Below, piece after piece: positions 43,652-52,414 of a stretch of 64,000 nucleotides of DNA. Position 1 is the stretch's first letter; each line of letters starts with the position of its first letter. The notes beneath the pieces were generated by a model. That model was not told where the DNA came from and searched no databases. It saw only the letters and a program-made list of their open reading frames with translations. Source of the DNA: Gallibacter sp963558965 (GTDB taxonomy: Bacteria; Bacillota; Clostridia; Peptostreptococcales; Anaerovoracaceae). The stretch is taken from positions 1-64,000 of the forward strand of contig CAUWIT010000008.1 of the NCBI GenBank assembly GCA_963558965.1, in the 5' to 3' direction. Made by a program: the position numbers and the translations under genes.

Positions 43652-44110
43652 TTAATAATAGATTGTACTATCGCCAAATAATTTTCCGTTTATTTCATAT
43701 ATATGATCAATATGGACAACTGTCCCATCTTTCATAATTACTTGGTTTTTATAGGTGTCTATTTTTTTGACTTCTCCTACAATATTGAGATATTTGCCTC
43801 CTGATTTTCTTTCGTCTGGGATAAAGTACTTTATATCTACTTTCACTTTTTGTTTTGCTAGATTTGCTTGGATTAGATTTAATCTGTGATTTATTATTGC
43901 TCCAATTTCTTCGGTTATTTGGTGTTCTTGTTCTGTTAGTCTAGCTGTTTCTGCTATTGCTGCATCGTGTCCTACCATAGCTGCAAATGGAGCGAATTGT
44001 GCTGCTCTAGCTTCTCTTGCCATTGGAGGATGTTTTTTTGATATTGGTCGTTTCATATTTAGCATATCTTTATACTTATCTGCACATTTTTCTTCGTCGT
44101 ATTTACTCAT
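43652..44110 (-). CDS. YolD-like family protein
   Basis: This 152-aa YolD-like protein usually accompanies an SOS-type Y-family polymerase. The conserved N-terminal motif RPISKKHPPMAREARAAQFAPFAAMVGHD is visible in pieces (KHPPMAREARAAQFAPFA), and a C-terminal SH3-like YolD domain has GEVKKIDTYKNQVIMKDGTVVHIDHI. The exact role is unknown. It overlaps the polymerase stop by 4 bp (ATGA), so it is translationally coupled to it and presumably SOS-induced. Confidence 0.88.
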   Translation of the reverse strand: MSKYDEEKCADKYKDMLNMKRPISKKHPPMAREARAAQFAPFAAMVGHDAAIAETARLTEQEHQITEEIGAIINHRLNLIQANLAKQKVKVDIKYFIPDERKSGGKYLNIVGEVKKIDTYKNQVIMKDGTVVHIDHIYEINGKLFGDSTIYY

Positions 44111-45199
44111 GCTTTGTGTCCTCCAATTTGGTTATTTCTGTCTTTGCCGGTTGCTCCCTTTTGCAAGTTTGTTCCCTTTAGTATCATATTTTTTCCAAAT
44201 TTCTTTTTTATATCTATCAATGTTTTTTGTATATTTTTTTCGTTTTCTTGATTTTTATCTTCTGCGCTGCTATTCTCAGACAATGGAGACATTTCAGCTA
44301 ATTCAAACATTGATATTTGTTTTTCGCCTTTTGAAATTTCTTTATATGCCTCTTCAGTTATCACTTTACACGCTGCAATAGATATTCGGCGCACCAATAA
44401 ATTTGGATCTACTATTTTTTCATACAGCTCCATTACTTTTTTAACTATTGTTGAAGTAGATGAAGTTGGATTGTCGAAGTTTACTGTGCCGTGAGCGTGA
44501 TATGGCACTTTTCGCCCATAATGATCTGTTTTTATCGGCCCTTTGTAATTTGATTTCCTTCCATCTTTTAAATTTGCTATATCATATCCCACAGTCAAAA
44601 CTACTTGCTCACACAATAAGCCTTTGTCTACTAAGTCAAGTACAAGGGCATCTGTCATTTCTCTAGTAACTATTTTGACTTTTTCGTATTGGTATGGGCA
44701 ATGCAAAACTTGACCAGAGCCTATGCTTTTGTTATCTGGCTTATATTTTTTTATATCGTCCATGGTGCAAGGCTCATATCCCCATGCGTGATCAATTAAA
44801 AGCTCTGCATTTATTCCAAACATTTTATATAGCAATTCTTCATTGTAGTACTCATCTGGTTTTCCTATGGAACATCTGGCAATATCCCCCATTGTATATA
44901 GTCCTTTTTTCTCCAATTTTTTTGAGTACCCTTTTCCTACTCTCCAAAAATCAGTTAAAGGTCTATGATCCCATAATTTTTTTCGATATGATATTTCATC
45001 TAATTGAGCTATACGAACTCCATCTTCATCTGGCTCAATATGTTTTGCTACAACGTCCATAGCTATTTTACTTAAATATAGATTTGTTCCTATGCCAGCT
45101 GTTGCAGTGATCCCAGTTGTATTTAGCACATCTCTTATTATGGTAATGGCAAGTTCATGTGCTGTCATTTTATATGCCGCTAGATAGTTTGTTACATCC
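44107..45199 (-). CDS. Y-family DNA polymerase (UmuC/ImpB-like), exon 2
   Basis: This is the C-terminal two thirds of the polymerase, in frame with exon 1 once the 503-nt intron is removed. It begins with G completing the ATG codon, then DVTNYLAAYKMTAHEL. It includes the thumb and helix-hairpin-helix region (ITATAGIGTNLYLSKIA, RPLTDFWRVGKGYSKKLEKKGLYT) and the little-finger domain (GSGQVLHCPY, TDHYGRKVPYHAHGT), and ends KKFGKNMILKGTNLQKGAT...NQIGGHKA, the family end. Without splicing, an internal ATG at 45168 would be the only start. No ribosome binding site precedes it. The joined protein is 510 aa, the usual length. Confidence 0.9.
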
Positions 45200-45702
45200 C
45201 TGATTTTTCATTGTCCAATCCTTTTAAATCTATAAATCCTAACAGATTAGACTTTATGAATTTTGTTGTTCATATAAGTTCGCTACTCCTTATACAGTTC
45301 TCTTATGAACTTCTTATGTTTTCACATAAGCACAGACTATATCTTTTCCCTCATCCTTATCTATTAAGATTAACTGTTAGGGCGAAACCGCTTCCATCAC
45401 CTATAGCTTGTGATGTACTTCCCTTACGAGGAATAGTCGTTGAAGTTTCTCCTATTTGGAGCTTACCTGCTGATTGCCGATTAGTAAGTACTTAGGATTT
45501 AACCATATACCATCTAATTAATTTTTTCTACTTTCGCAACTTTCGCACTTGAGCTTATTTCATCTCTATGCTGTAGTCTAATTAGCTTTACGGGTTTCCA
45601 GCAATTCAGTTTCTTTGTTACTACATACAGGTTTCCCTATACGCTTACTATTTTTAGCTAATTTTTTTACGACTTAAGTCATAAGTTTCCTTAGCTAGTC
45701 TA
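45200..45702 (-). mobile_element. Group I intron without ORF, inside the Y-family polymerase gene
   Basis: The 503-nt insert carries group I core elements on the minus strand: P (AAUUGCUGGAAACC, 45593-45606), Q (AAUCGGCAAUC...AAGCUCC, 45458-45482), R (UUCAACGACUA, 45434-45444) and S (AAGAUAUAGUCU, 45334-45345). R and S pair as GACUA/UAGUC (P7). The exon end UUUUUAU pairs with GUAAAAA (45664-45670) with a terminal U-G wobble, as P1 requires, and the intron ends in G. Splicing there restores the EVFMDVT motif. It has no homing endonuclease or transposase. The core resembles the intron part of clostridial IStrons, so a stripped IStron is possible. Confidence 0.9.
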
Positions 45703-46142
45703 ATAAAAACCTCATCTATAGAATAGATATGCATATCTTCTGGGGCAATATATTTTAAATAGATATCGTAAATCCGAGTGCTGTAATCCATATAATATGA
45801 CATCCTCGGTGTTGCCACTATAAAATCTATAGCCAAAGACGGATTTGCTTTTAGTTCTAAGTCATTGTCCGATTTACCTAATAATTTATTTCCAGGGGCC
45901 TTTGATTGCCTTAAAGCATTGACTTCTTTTATTTTTTGTTTTACCTCAAAAAGCCTTGGCCTGCCAGGTATACCGTAAGATTTTAAAGATGGTGATACAG
46001 CCAAACAAATTGTTTTATCTGTTCTGCTGTTATCAGCTACAACTAAATTGGTTGTCAATGGATCTCTGCCTCTCTCTTGACACTCTACAGAAGCATAAAA
46101 AGATTTTAAATCAATGGCTATATATTTTCGTTCCTTCTCCAT
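45703..46142 (-). CDS. Y-family DNA polymerase (UmuC/ImpB-like), exon 1
   Basis: This is the N-terminal part (146 full codons plus two bases) of a translesion polymerase that copies damaged DNA. The first catalytic Asp lies in KYIAIDLKSFYASVEC, and the second acidic pair lies in YSIDEVF right at the splice site. Reading on into the intron, the frame ends after 15 more codons at 45654, giving a truncated 162-aa product if unspliced. Exons together give 1533 nt, exactly 511 codons. AGGTGAG precedes the ATG. A promoter with a LexA-like box lies upstream. Confidence 0.93.
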
Positions 46143-46179
46143 ATCTCACCTCACCTTTTTTCCTTTTCTAGTTAATCCA

Positions 46180-46218
46180 AGTATATCACATCGCAAGCCT
46201 TGTTGCAAACATATGTTC
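46180..46218 (-). promoter_or_regulatory. SOS-type promoter with LexA box
   Basis: On the minus strand TTGCAA (46203-46208) and TATACT (46180-46185) are 17 bp apart. The sequence GAACATATGTTT (46207-46218) overlaps the -35 box and differs from the Firmicutes LexA consensus GAAC-N4-GTTC at one base. Confidence 0.65.
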
Positions 46219-46318
46219 TTTTTTCTGTTTTAAATTAATTTATACTATATATTTGATTAGACTTTTGTGATATACTAAAGTACGATTAAAGATTGAAATG
46301 AAGAAAGGAAAATTACCT

Positions 46319-47821
46319 ATGGAAAAATATATTTTAAAGGATTATTTGCAGCTTTTACAGGATTTAGATCTTGTTTCTGATTTTGATTTAAAAGGACAAG
46401 ATGATGTTGTAATCCAGTATTTAACATACAATTCAAAGGCTGCAGTTGATAATACATTTTTTATTTGCAAAGGTGCAACTTTTAAGGAAGATTATTTGCT
46501 AGATGCTGTAAATCGAGGTGCATGTGCCTACGTTAGCGAAAAACTTTACAACAACACACCTGACATTCCTTATATAATTGTAAAGGATATACGTCTTGCT
46601 ATGCCAGCTCTAGCTGATAAATACAACAACAGTCCTTGGAAACAGTTGAAACTTACAGGGTTTGGCGGCACTAAGGGCAAGTCTACTTCCGCTTACTACA
46701 TGAAGTCAGTTGTGGACGATTTTATGGCAGCCACAGATGGCAAGGAAAGCGCAATTATTTCTTCTGTTAACACTTATGATGGAGTCGTTAACAAGGTATC
46801 TCATATAACTACACCTGAAATTGTCGAGTTAGAGGAACATTTTTCAAACGCAGTAAAAAGCGGCATAACTTTTGCCGAAATGGAAGTGTCTTCTCAGGCT
46901 TTGAAATACAACAGAATTGACGGCATCACTTTGGATGTTGGAGTATTTTTAAATATTTCAGAGGACCATATCAGCCCTGTTGAGCATCCTGATTTCGAAG
47001 ATTATTTTGCTTCTAAACTTAAGATTTTCAACCATTGCAAAAATGCTGTAGTAAATCTTGATGCTGATTTTTCTCAAAGAATTGTTGATGCGGCTCAGGT
47101 TTGCGAAAAGGTTTATACTATAAGTACGAAAAATCCAGAAGCAGATATCTACGCTTACGATATTTCAAAAAATGGAAACGAAACTGTATTTATGGTAAAA
47201 GGCCCAGATTTTGATGAACAGTTTGCTTTGACTATGCCTGGATTATTTAATATTGAAAATGCCCTTGCAGTTATAGGTGCATCTTTGTTCCACCAAATAC
47301 CGTTGGAATTTATTAAAAGTGGTCTTTACAAGGCTCGCACTAGTGGCAGAATGGAATTATATGCTAGTCACGACAAAAATATCATTGCAGTAGTTGATTA
47401 TGCTCACAACAAGTTGAGTTTTGAAAAACTGTATGCTTCAACAAAGGAAGAATACCCTGATTACAATATTGTTGCAATTTTCGGATGCCCTGGTGGCAAG
47501 GCTTTTAACAGACGTGAAGATTTAGGTTTGATAGCTGGTAAAAATTCTAAGTTTGTTTATATTGTAGCTGACGATCCTGGCAGCGAACCTTTTGAAAATA
47601 TTTCTAATGATATTGCAAAATTCGTTGAATCTACTGGATGTCCTTATAAAATTATAGAGGATCGCGGCGAGGCTATAAAGGATGCTATAGATACTGCAAC
47701 TGGCAAAACTATACTTTTAATTACTGGCAAAGGCAATGAAACTTGCCAAAAATACGGTGCCGAATATTTAGATTGTATTTCAGATGTTGAATACGTTAAG
47801 AAATTTTTGGATTTAGACTAG
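46319..47821 (+). CDS. murE: Mur ligase family protein, MurE-like UDP-MurNAc-peptide synthetase
   Basis: This 500-aa ATP-dependent ligase adds the third amino acid to UDP-MurNAc-dipeptide in peptidoglycan synthesis. The N-terminal UDP-binding domain has YNSKAAVDNTFFICKGA, the central ATPase domain FGGTKGKSTSAYY (P-loop), and the C-terminal domain VVDYAHNKLSFEKL and FGCPGGKAFNRREDLG. The motif deciding amino-acid choice (DNPR in DAP-adding enzymes) reads DDPGSEPF here, so the added residue is uncertain (lysine or another diamino acid). The start at 46319 follows GAAAGGAAAA. An in-frame ATG seven codons upstream precedes that site. It stands alone, away from other wall genes. Confidence 0.87.
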   Translation: MEKYILKDYLQLLQDLDLVSDFDLKGQDDVVIQYLTYNSKAAVDNTFFICKGATFKEDYLLDAVNRGACAYVSEKLYNNTPDIPYIIVKDIRLAMPALADKYNNSPWKQLKLTGFGGTKGKSTSAYYMKSVVDDFMAATDGKESAIISSVNTYDGVVNKVSHITTPEIVELEEHFSNAVKSGITFAEMEVSSQALKYNRIDGITLDVGVFLNISEDHISPVEHPDFEDYFASKLKIFNHCKNAVVNLDADFSQRIVDAAQVCEKVYTISTKNPEADIYAYDISKNGNETVFMVKGPDFDEQFALTMPGLFNIENALAVIGASLFHQIPLEFIKSGLYKARTSGRMELYASHDKNIIAVVDYAHNKLSFEKLYASTKEEYPDYNIVAIFGCPGGKAFNRREDLGLIAGKNSKFVYIVADDPGSEPFENISNDIAKFVESTGCPYKIIEDRGEAIKDAIDTATGKTILLITGKGNETCQKYGAEYLDCISDVEYVKKFLDLD

Positions 47822-47842
47822 AAGGGGATTATATCTCTTGAC

Positions 47843-47856
47843 TTACATATATGTAA
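47843..47856. promoter_or_regulatory. Palindrome upstream of the DtxR-like gene
   Basis: TTACATATATGTAA is a perfect 14-bp palindrome directly after a TTGACT sequence (47838-47843) and 20 bp before the first start codon. It may be the autoregulatory operator. Confidence 0.45.
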
Positions 47857-47876
47857 TATAGTAGCATTTAGTTAGG

Positions 47877-48269
47877 ATGATGCAAAGGAGGGTGATTAAA
47901 ATTAAGATTTTAGAATCATCAGAAAACTATCTTGAAGCTATCTTGATGATACAGAGAGAAAAAGGGGAAGTTCGTTCTATCGATATCGCCAATAAACTTA
48001 ATTTTTCTAAAGCTAGCGTTAGTGTGGCTATGAAAAATCTTAGAAACAACGGATTTATTTCTACAGATGAAAAAGGTTTTATATCTTTGGAACCAAAGGG
48101 CAAAGAGATAGCTGAAAAAATTTTAGAGAAACACGAAGTTATTTCAGGTTTGTTGATTACTCTAGGTGTTGACCCTGAAATCGCTTCTGAAGATGCTTGC
48201 CGCATGGAGCATGCTATGAGTGATGAGAGTTTTGAAGCTATTAAAAAATTTCATAATATAAACAAATAA
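47877..48269 (+). CDS. DtxR/MntR-family metal-dependent regulator
   Basis: This is a 130-aa regulator, or shorter depending on start. It has an N-terminal winged helix (ENYLEAILMIQREKGEVRS, IANKLNFSKASVSVAMKNL) and a C-terminal dimerisation helix region with metal-binding residues (EKHEVISGLL, DACRMEHAMSDES). It should sense Fe2+ or Mn2+ and repress transport or defence genes. The start is unclear: the ATG pair at 47877-47882 lies before the strong AAAGGAGGG (47884-47892), while downstream only GTG (47892, too close) and ATT codons follow. The convergent DUF454/ABC operon, with a palindromic operator, is a likely target. Confidence 0.8.
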   Translation: MMQRRVIKIKILESSENYLEAILMIQREKGEVRSIDIANKLNFSKASVSVAMKNLRNNGFISTDEKGFISLEPKGKEIAEKILEKHEVISGLLITLGVDPEIASEDACRMEHAMSDESFEAIKKFHNINK

Positions 48270-48282
48270 CTAATACAAAATT

Positions 48283-48336
48283 AAAAGAGATTCTAGTCTA
48301 GGCACAAGGCGTGCTTTATACTATGAATCTCTTTTT
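48283..48336. terminator. Bidirectional terminator
   Basis: Arms AAAAGAGATTC (48283-48293) and GAATCTCTTTTT (48325-48336) enclose a second small stem GCAC/GTGC. It separates the convergent DtxR-like and ABC transporter genes. Confidence 0.75.
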
Positions 48337-48348
48337 TCTTAATAATTT

Positions 48349-49977
48349 TTATGAGTATCTTCCGTTTTCTACTTTATATACTTTATCTGCTATAGCCATT
48401 GTTGAGGCCCTATGGGATACTAAAATTACAGTCTTATCTTCTGCAGCATTTTCAAGAGAATTCATCAAGTAACTTTCATTTAGTGAGTCTAGATTACTTG
48501 TAGGTTCATCTAAAATAATCATAGGACTCTCATGTAAAAATGCTCTGGCAACTCCAATTCTCTGCTTTTCACCACCAGACAGACTATCTCCAAGTTCTCC
48601 TATATTAGTATCATAACCCTTAGGCAGTTTTTCAATAAAATCAGCAATATTAGCTTTTTTAGCTGCTGCTTTTACTTCTTCTAAAGTAGCATCAGGTTTT
48701 GCAATTTTAATATTGTTGCCTATAGTGTCGTTAAATAGCCATGTTTCCTGAGTTACATAGCTTTGGGCATCTCTTAAATCATCAGTATTTATATGATTTA
48801 CATCTGTACCACCTATTGAGATTTCTCCTTTATCCGTTTCCCAAAATCTCATAATAAGCTTTAACAATGTAGATTTACCAGATTCACTTTTCCCTAAAAT
48901 ACCTGTGATTTTTCCTTTTTCCATCTTCATATTTATGTCATTTAAAATCACTTCTTTTTCGTATCCAAATGTAACATCACTAACTTTTACATCGGTTGAA
49001 GTCACTGATTTTTCACCAGTTACATCGTATACTGTAGGTTCTTCCTCAAGTATATCTAGTACACGTTCTCCACTAGCAAGAGTCTGTGAAAGATTATTTG
49101 ATAAGTTAGACAAAGCTACTAATGGCCCAAATGAACTTGTCATAATAATAGTGCAAATCAACACGCCATTAAAATCTATAACTAATCCATTGTATAACCA
49201 AATTGATACCATAAGCATCAATACAGTAAACAGCAAAATAGCTCCGCCTGTAATACCCTTTTGTATACCTTCAAGTTTTCTTAGCTGAGCAGCTGCATTA
49301 TTTAACTGATTTTCTGCCTCTTCAACTTTTTTGTATCTTTCACTGCCATATCCATACTGTATAATTTCATCGATACCTCTTAGGTTATCGTAAACTATAG
49401 AATTAAGCTCAGCAAAATCATTTCTGTATTTCATGCCGTACTGGCCACCTTTTTTCCCCATAACTAAAGGGATAACAAGACCTACTGTTACATATCCTAA
49501 CAATGCAACAAGCATCAATCCCAAATTAAAAGATCCAATAATACACAGCACTATAATCGAAGTAATTACTGCAATTGCAATAGGGGAAATAGTGTGAGCA
49601 TAAAAAACTTCAAGTAGCTCAATATCCGAAGTAAGCACTGCAATTAGCTCGCCTTTTTTACGACCTTCCATTTTAGCAGGTGCCAATCTTCTAAGAGCGT
49701 TGAAAACCTTTGATCTAATAAGTGCCAACAATTTAAATGCGATATAGTGGTTACACGCTTGCTCTCCATAGTGAAGTATACCTCTTAAAACTGCTGCTAC
49801 TACGATTAAAACAATTATGCTTTTAACACCGATTGTTGTATATCCCAAAATATCGGCAATAGCAAAACCAGTCCCAACAGTTACTGCCATGGCGCATAAA
49901 AATCCTACTACACCAAGTAAAACCGCTGTACACATTACATGAAGCAATGGTTTTACCAGCCCTATCAATTGTCTCAT
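48349..49977 (-). CDS. ABC exporter half-transporter, CydC-like
   Basis: This 542-aa half-transporter has an N-terminal six-helix type IV ABC membrane domain (about residues 15-290) and a C-terminal ATPase with Walker A GILGKSESGKSTLL, the Q-loop YVTQETW, signature LSGGEKQRIGVARAFL and Walker B MIILDEPTSNLD. With its upstream partner it resembles CydDC, which exports thiols or moves heme in other bacteria. The substrate here is unknown. The start is set after the partner's stop, on the ATG giving the family-like N-terminus MRQLIGLVKPLL. ATG or GTG codons up to 50010 overlapping the partner are possible. Confidence 0.88.
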   Translation of the reverse strand: MRQLIGLVKPLLHVMCTAVLLGVVGFLCAMAVTVGTGFAIADILGYTTIGVKSIIVLIVVAAVLRGILHYGEQACNHYIAFKLLALIRSKVFNALRRLAPAKMEGRKKGELIAVLTSDIELLEVFYAHTISPIAIAVITSIIVLCIIGSFNLGLMLVALLGYVTVGLVIPLVMGKKGGQYGMKYRNDFAELNSIVYDNLRGIDEIIQYGYGSERYKKVEEAENQLNNAAAQLRKLEGIQKGITGGAILLFTVLMLMVSIWLYNGLVIDFNGVLICTIIMTSSFGPLVALSNLSNNLSQTLASGERVLDILEEEPTVYDVTGEKSVTSTDVKVSDVTFGYEKEVILNDINMKMEKGKITGILGKSESGKSTLLKLIMRFWETDKGEISIGGTDVNHINTDDLRDAQSYVTQETWLFNDTIGNNIKIAKPDATLEEVKAAAKKANIADFIEKLPKGYDTNIGELGDSLSGGEKQRIGVARAFLHESPMIILDEPTSNLDSLNESYLMNSLENAAEDKTVILVSHRASTMAIADKVYKVENGRYS

Positions 49978-49990
49978 AATTTTAAATCCA

Positions 49991-51730
49991 CTACGCCTCA
50001 TGTCTGTCACCCCACTTATTACACAATTTTTCTTGCTCCGTATAAATATGGAAATACATACCTTTGTTTTCCATCAGCTCCTCATGGACACCTTGCTCTG
50101 CAATGCCACCGTCCTTAAGCACATAAATATTGTCCGAATCAACCACATTTGCCATTCTGTGAGAAATAAACAATATAGTTTTTTCCTTTGCAAGTTCTTT
50201 AATAATCTCCATAATCAGGCTCTCGCTCTCCACATCTATGTTTGAAGTTGCCTCGTCGAAAATATACATAGGTGCATCTTTAAGAATGGCTCTTGCTAGT
50301 GCCATTCTCTGTTTTTGTCCTCCAGATAAGTTGCTGCCCTGCTCTATTAATTTTGTATCCAAACCTCTTTGCTGCTGTAAAAATTCCCAAAGATTTACTT
50401 TTTTCAATATGTTTATAAACTCTTCGTCTGTCCCATTTTCTTTAGCCATTTTCAAGTTTTCTCTTACTGTTCCACCGAAAATATAGCTGTTGTATCTAAC
50501 TGTTACAATAGAGTTCATAAGTTGTTTTTCATCTATGTTTTCTATTGGGTTGCCGTTGATTTTTACAGTGCCGTCAAAGTTGCTGTAATTACCTGTAATT
50601 AGAGAGGCGATTGTACTTTTACCGCTACCTGAAACTCCAACTACGGAAACAAATTGGCCTGATTTTATTTCAAGTGAAACATCATTTAAAACCTTTGTGT
50701 TTTCATCATATCCAAAAGTTAGATTTTCTACTTCAATATTTATATCTTCATTTTCCAATTTTTCTGTGCCACCTTGACCTGACTCTGTCTTTAAAAAGGC
50801 GAAAATCTTGTCGCTAGCCGCCATGCCATTCATGGCTATATGGAAAAATGATCCCAACAGTCTCAACGGTATGAAAAATTCGGCTGCTAACAGTGCTATA
50901 GTTATTGCTTCCCAAAGCTGTAGGTTGCCACTTTGAAACTGGAAGATTGCCATTACCATACCAATAGCTGCTCCTCCATATGCCACTAAATCCATAACGC
51001 TAATTGAGTTAAGCTGCATAATTAAAACTCTCATAGTTATCTTTCTAAATTTCTCAGCTTCCTCTTCCATCTGTTTAGCTTTAAATTCGTCGCTTTTATA
51101 TATTTTTAAAGTTGTAAGTCCCTGTAAATTTTCAAGGAAGCTATCTCCTAGTTCTGTGTAAACTCCCCAGTAATTATTTAAAAGTCTTTTGGCGATTTTC
51201 TGGACTAATACGATTGAAATAGGTATTAGCGGTACGCAAATCAGCAATACCAATGCCACTTTAAAACTTATAAATGACAAAAATGCAAACAAAGTTACTG
51301 GTGCTATAACGCTGTAAAACAGCTGAGGCAAGTATTTGCCATAATATATTTCAAGCTGCTCGATGCCTTCTACTGTTAGCTGGATCACTTCTGATGTAGA
51401 AGTTTTTTCTCTGTATCCAGCGCCTAGGCTTAAAACTTTGTCGTAAATTGATTTTCTCAATTTTTTCTTTACATCATAACCAGCTTTGTAATTTGCTTTT
51501 GAATTTTGTTTATCGCAAAAAAACTTTACCAATATCATTGCGGCTGTTACGCCTACGCACATCCAAACATCTTTGGCTACTAGATTGTCGTCCCAGCTTT
51601 TATTTATTGTTACTGCTAAAATAACAACGGCAACGATTTGACACACCAGTGCTAACCATTGCCACAAAACGCTGTACGCAATATACTTTTCCGAGCCTTT
51701 CATCTCGGTTATAAGTTCTTTTTTTATCAT
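49991..51730 (-). CDS. ABC exporter half-transporter, CydD-like
   Basis: This 579-aa partner of the next gene has six predicted membrane helices (about 25-310) and a C-terminal ATPase with Walker A VVGVSGSGKSTIAS, signature LSGGQKQRMALARAIL and Walker B MYIFDEATSNID. The membrane part includes KLRKSIYDKVLSLGAGYREKTSTSE, typical of CydD-like proteins (seen in pieces). The ATG at 51730 follows GGGTGG. A GTG three codons upstream lies in that site. It lies 38 bp after the DUF454 gene, and the three are one operon. Confidence 0.88.
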   Translation of the reverse strand: MIKKELITEMKGSEKYIAYSVLWQWLALVCQIVAVVILAVTINKSWDDNLVAKDVWMCVGVTAAMILVKFFCDKQNSKANYKAGYDVKKKLRKSIYDKVLSLGAGYREKTSTSEVIQLTVEGIEQLEIYYGKYLPQLFYSVIAPVTLFAFLSFISFKVALVLLICVPLIPISIVLVQKIAKRLLNNYWGVYTELGDSFLENLQGLTTLKIYKSDEFKAKQMEEEAEKFRKITMRVLIMQLNSISVMDLVAYGGAAIGMVMAIFQFQSGNLQLWEAITIALLAAEFFIPLRLLGSFFHIAMNGMAASDKIFAFLKTESGQGGTEKLENEDINIEVENLTFGYDENTKVLNDVSLEIKSGQFVSVVGVSGSGKSTIASLITGNYSNFDGTVKINGNPIENIDEKQLMNSIVTVRYNSYIFGGTVRENLKMAKENGTDEEFINILKKVNLWEFLQQQRGLDTKLIEQGSNLSGGQKQRMALARAILKDAPMYIFDEATSNIDVESESLIMEIIKELAKEKTILFISHRMANVVDSDNIYVLKDGGIAEQGVHEELMENKGMYFHIYTEQEKLCNKWGDRHEA

Positions 51731-51768
51731 CACTACCACCCTTCCTTTTTGACTCTATATGACTCTAT

Positions 51769-52140
51769 TTAACTTATAGTCTCTACTCTCGTGAAAAAAT
51801 AGATGTATTTAAATATCACCAACAGCAAAATACATACTCTGCCGTAAATATTTGACATCATTAAAAACGCAGCTAATAACATTATTGAAACTGGTATCAA
51901 TATGCAAAATTTAGTTTTAAGTGTCATGCTTCTGTCAGATACAAATGACTCCAAATGTTTTTTGTACAATTTCGTGCTTACAAACCAACTGTGAAATTTA
52001 TCCGAGCCTTTTGCAAATGCAAATGAGGCTACAAGCAGGAATGGCGTTGTTGGCAATACAGGCAGTACTACACCTATACACCCTATCCCGCAGCATAAAA
52101 ATCCTATAATTATCCAAATCGTTTTAATTGTTTTTTTCAT
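51769..52140 (-). CDS. ybaN: YbaN/DUF454 family inner-membrane protein
   Basis: This 123-aa protein has three hydrophobic segments (about 8-26, 28-45 and 84-115). The DUF454 signature GCIGVVLPVLPTTPFLLVASFAFAKGSDKFHSW is recognisable in its parts VLPVLPTTPFLL and FAKGS. Function is unknown. DUF454 genes often precede CydDC-like or heme/iron-related transporters in Firmicutes, as here. It is the first gene of the operon, downstream of a palindromic operator region. Confidence 0.88.
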   Translation of the reverse strand: MKKTIKTIWIIIGFLCCGIGCIGVVLPVLPTTPFLLVASFAFAKGSDKFHSWFVSTKLYKKHLESFVSDRSMTLKTKFCILIPVSIMLLAAFLMMSNIYGRVCILLLVIFKYIYFFTRVETIS

Positions 52141-52209
52141 CTCTAGTCTCTTTTATCTTCCTTACATACATGAAATAACTTTTATTGATACAGCCAATAT
52201 GTGTATACA

Positions 52210-52309
52210 AACAAATGGTAACTAACTGGTCCTTTGTTGTTGACCTTATGTAGTTCTCAGTTAGTCGATAGTTAGCTTGTGGTTTATAGTTAGTTATCGT
52301 TAACTAACT
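52210..52309. promoter_or_regulatory. Repeated GTTAGT motifs and palindrome upstream of DUF454-ABC operon
   Basis: AGTTAGTTA (52288-52296) and TAACTAACT (52301-52309) form a perfect 9-bp inverted repeat with a 4-nt gap. Further copies of GTTAGT/ACTAAC occur near 52210-52218, 52258-52266 and 52270. This looks like a cluster of repressor sites. DtxR-family operators have similar TTAG...CTAA half-sites. Confidence 0.5.
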
Positions 52310-52370
52310 ACCGTATTAATGTATCATCTCACAAGGTTTTTGTCAATGATTAGAATCAAAAAAACAAAAT

Positions 52371-52392
52371 GGACTACCTAAATCGGTAGTCC
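52371..52392 (-). terminator. Terminator of the surface-protein operon
   Basis: A perfect 8-bp stem GGACTACC/GGTAGTCC, with a T-rich tail (ATTTTGTTTTTTTG) on the minus strand, 22 bp beyond the large surface-protein stop. Confidence 0.85.
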
Positions 52393-52414
52393 ACCTTGTT
52401 ACTTAGAATAGAGC

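Noticed and set aside
45200..45702. Insert considered as a group II intron or a plain insertion sequence
   Set aside because: There is no domain V-type hairpin, GUGYG start or transposase. P/Q/R/S elements of group I are present.
44107..46142. Polymerase considered broken by frameshift or as two genes
   Set aside because: The gap holds a group I intron core, and exact joining restores frame, length and motif.
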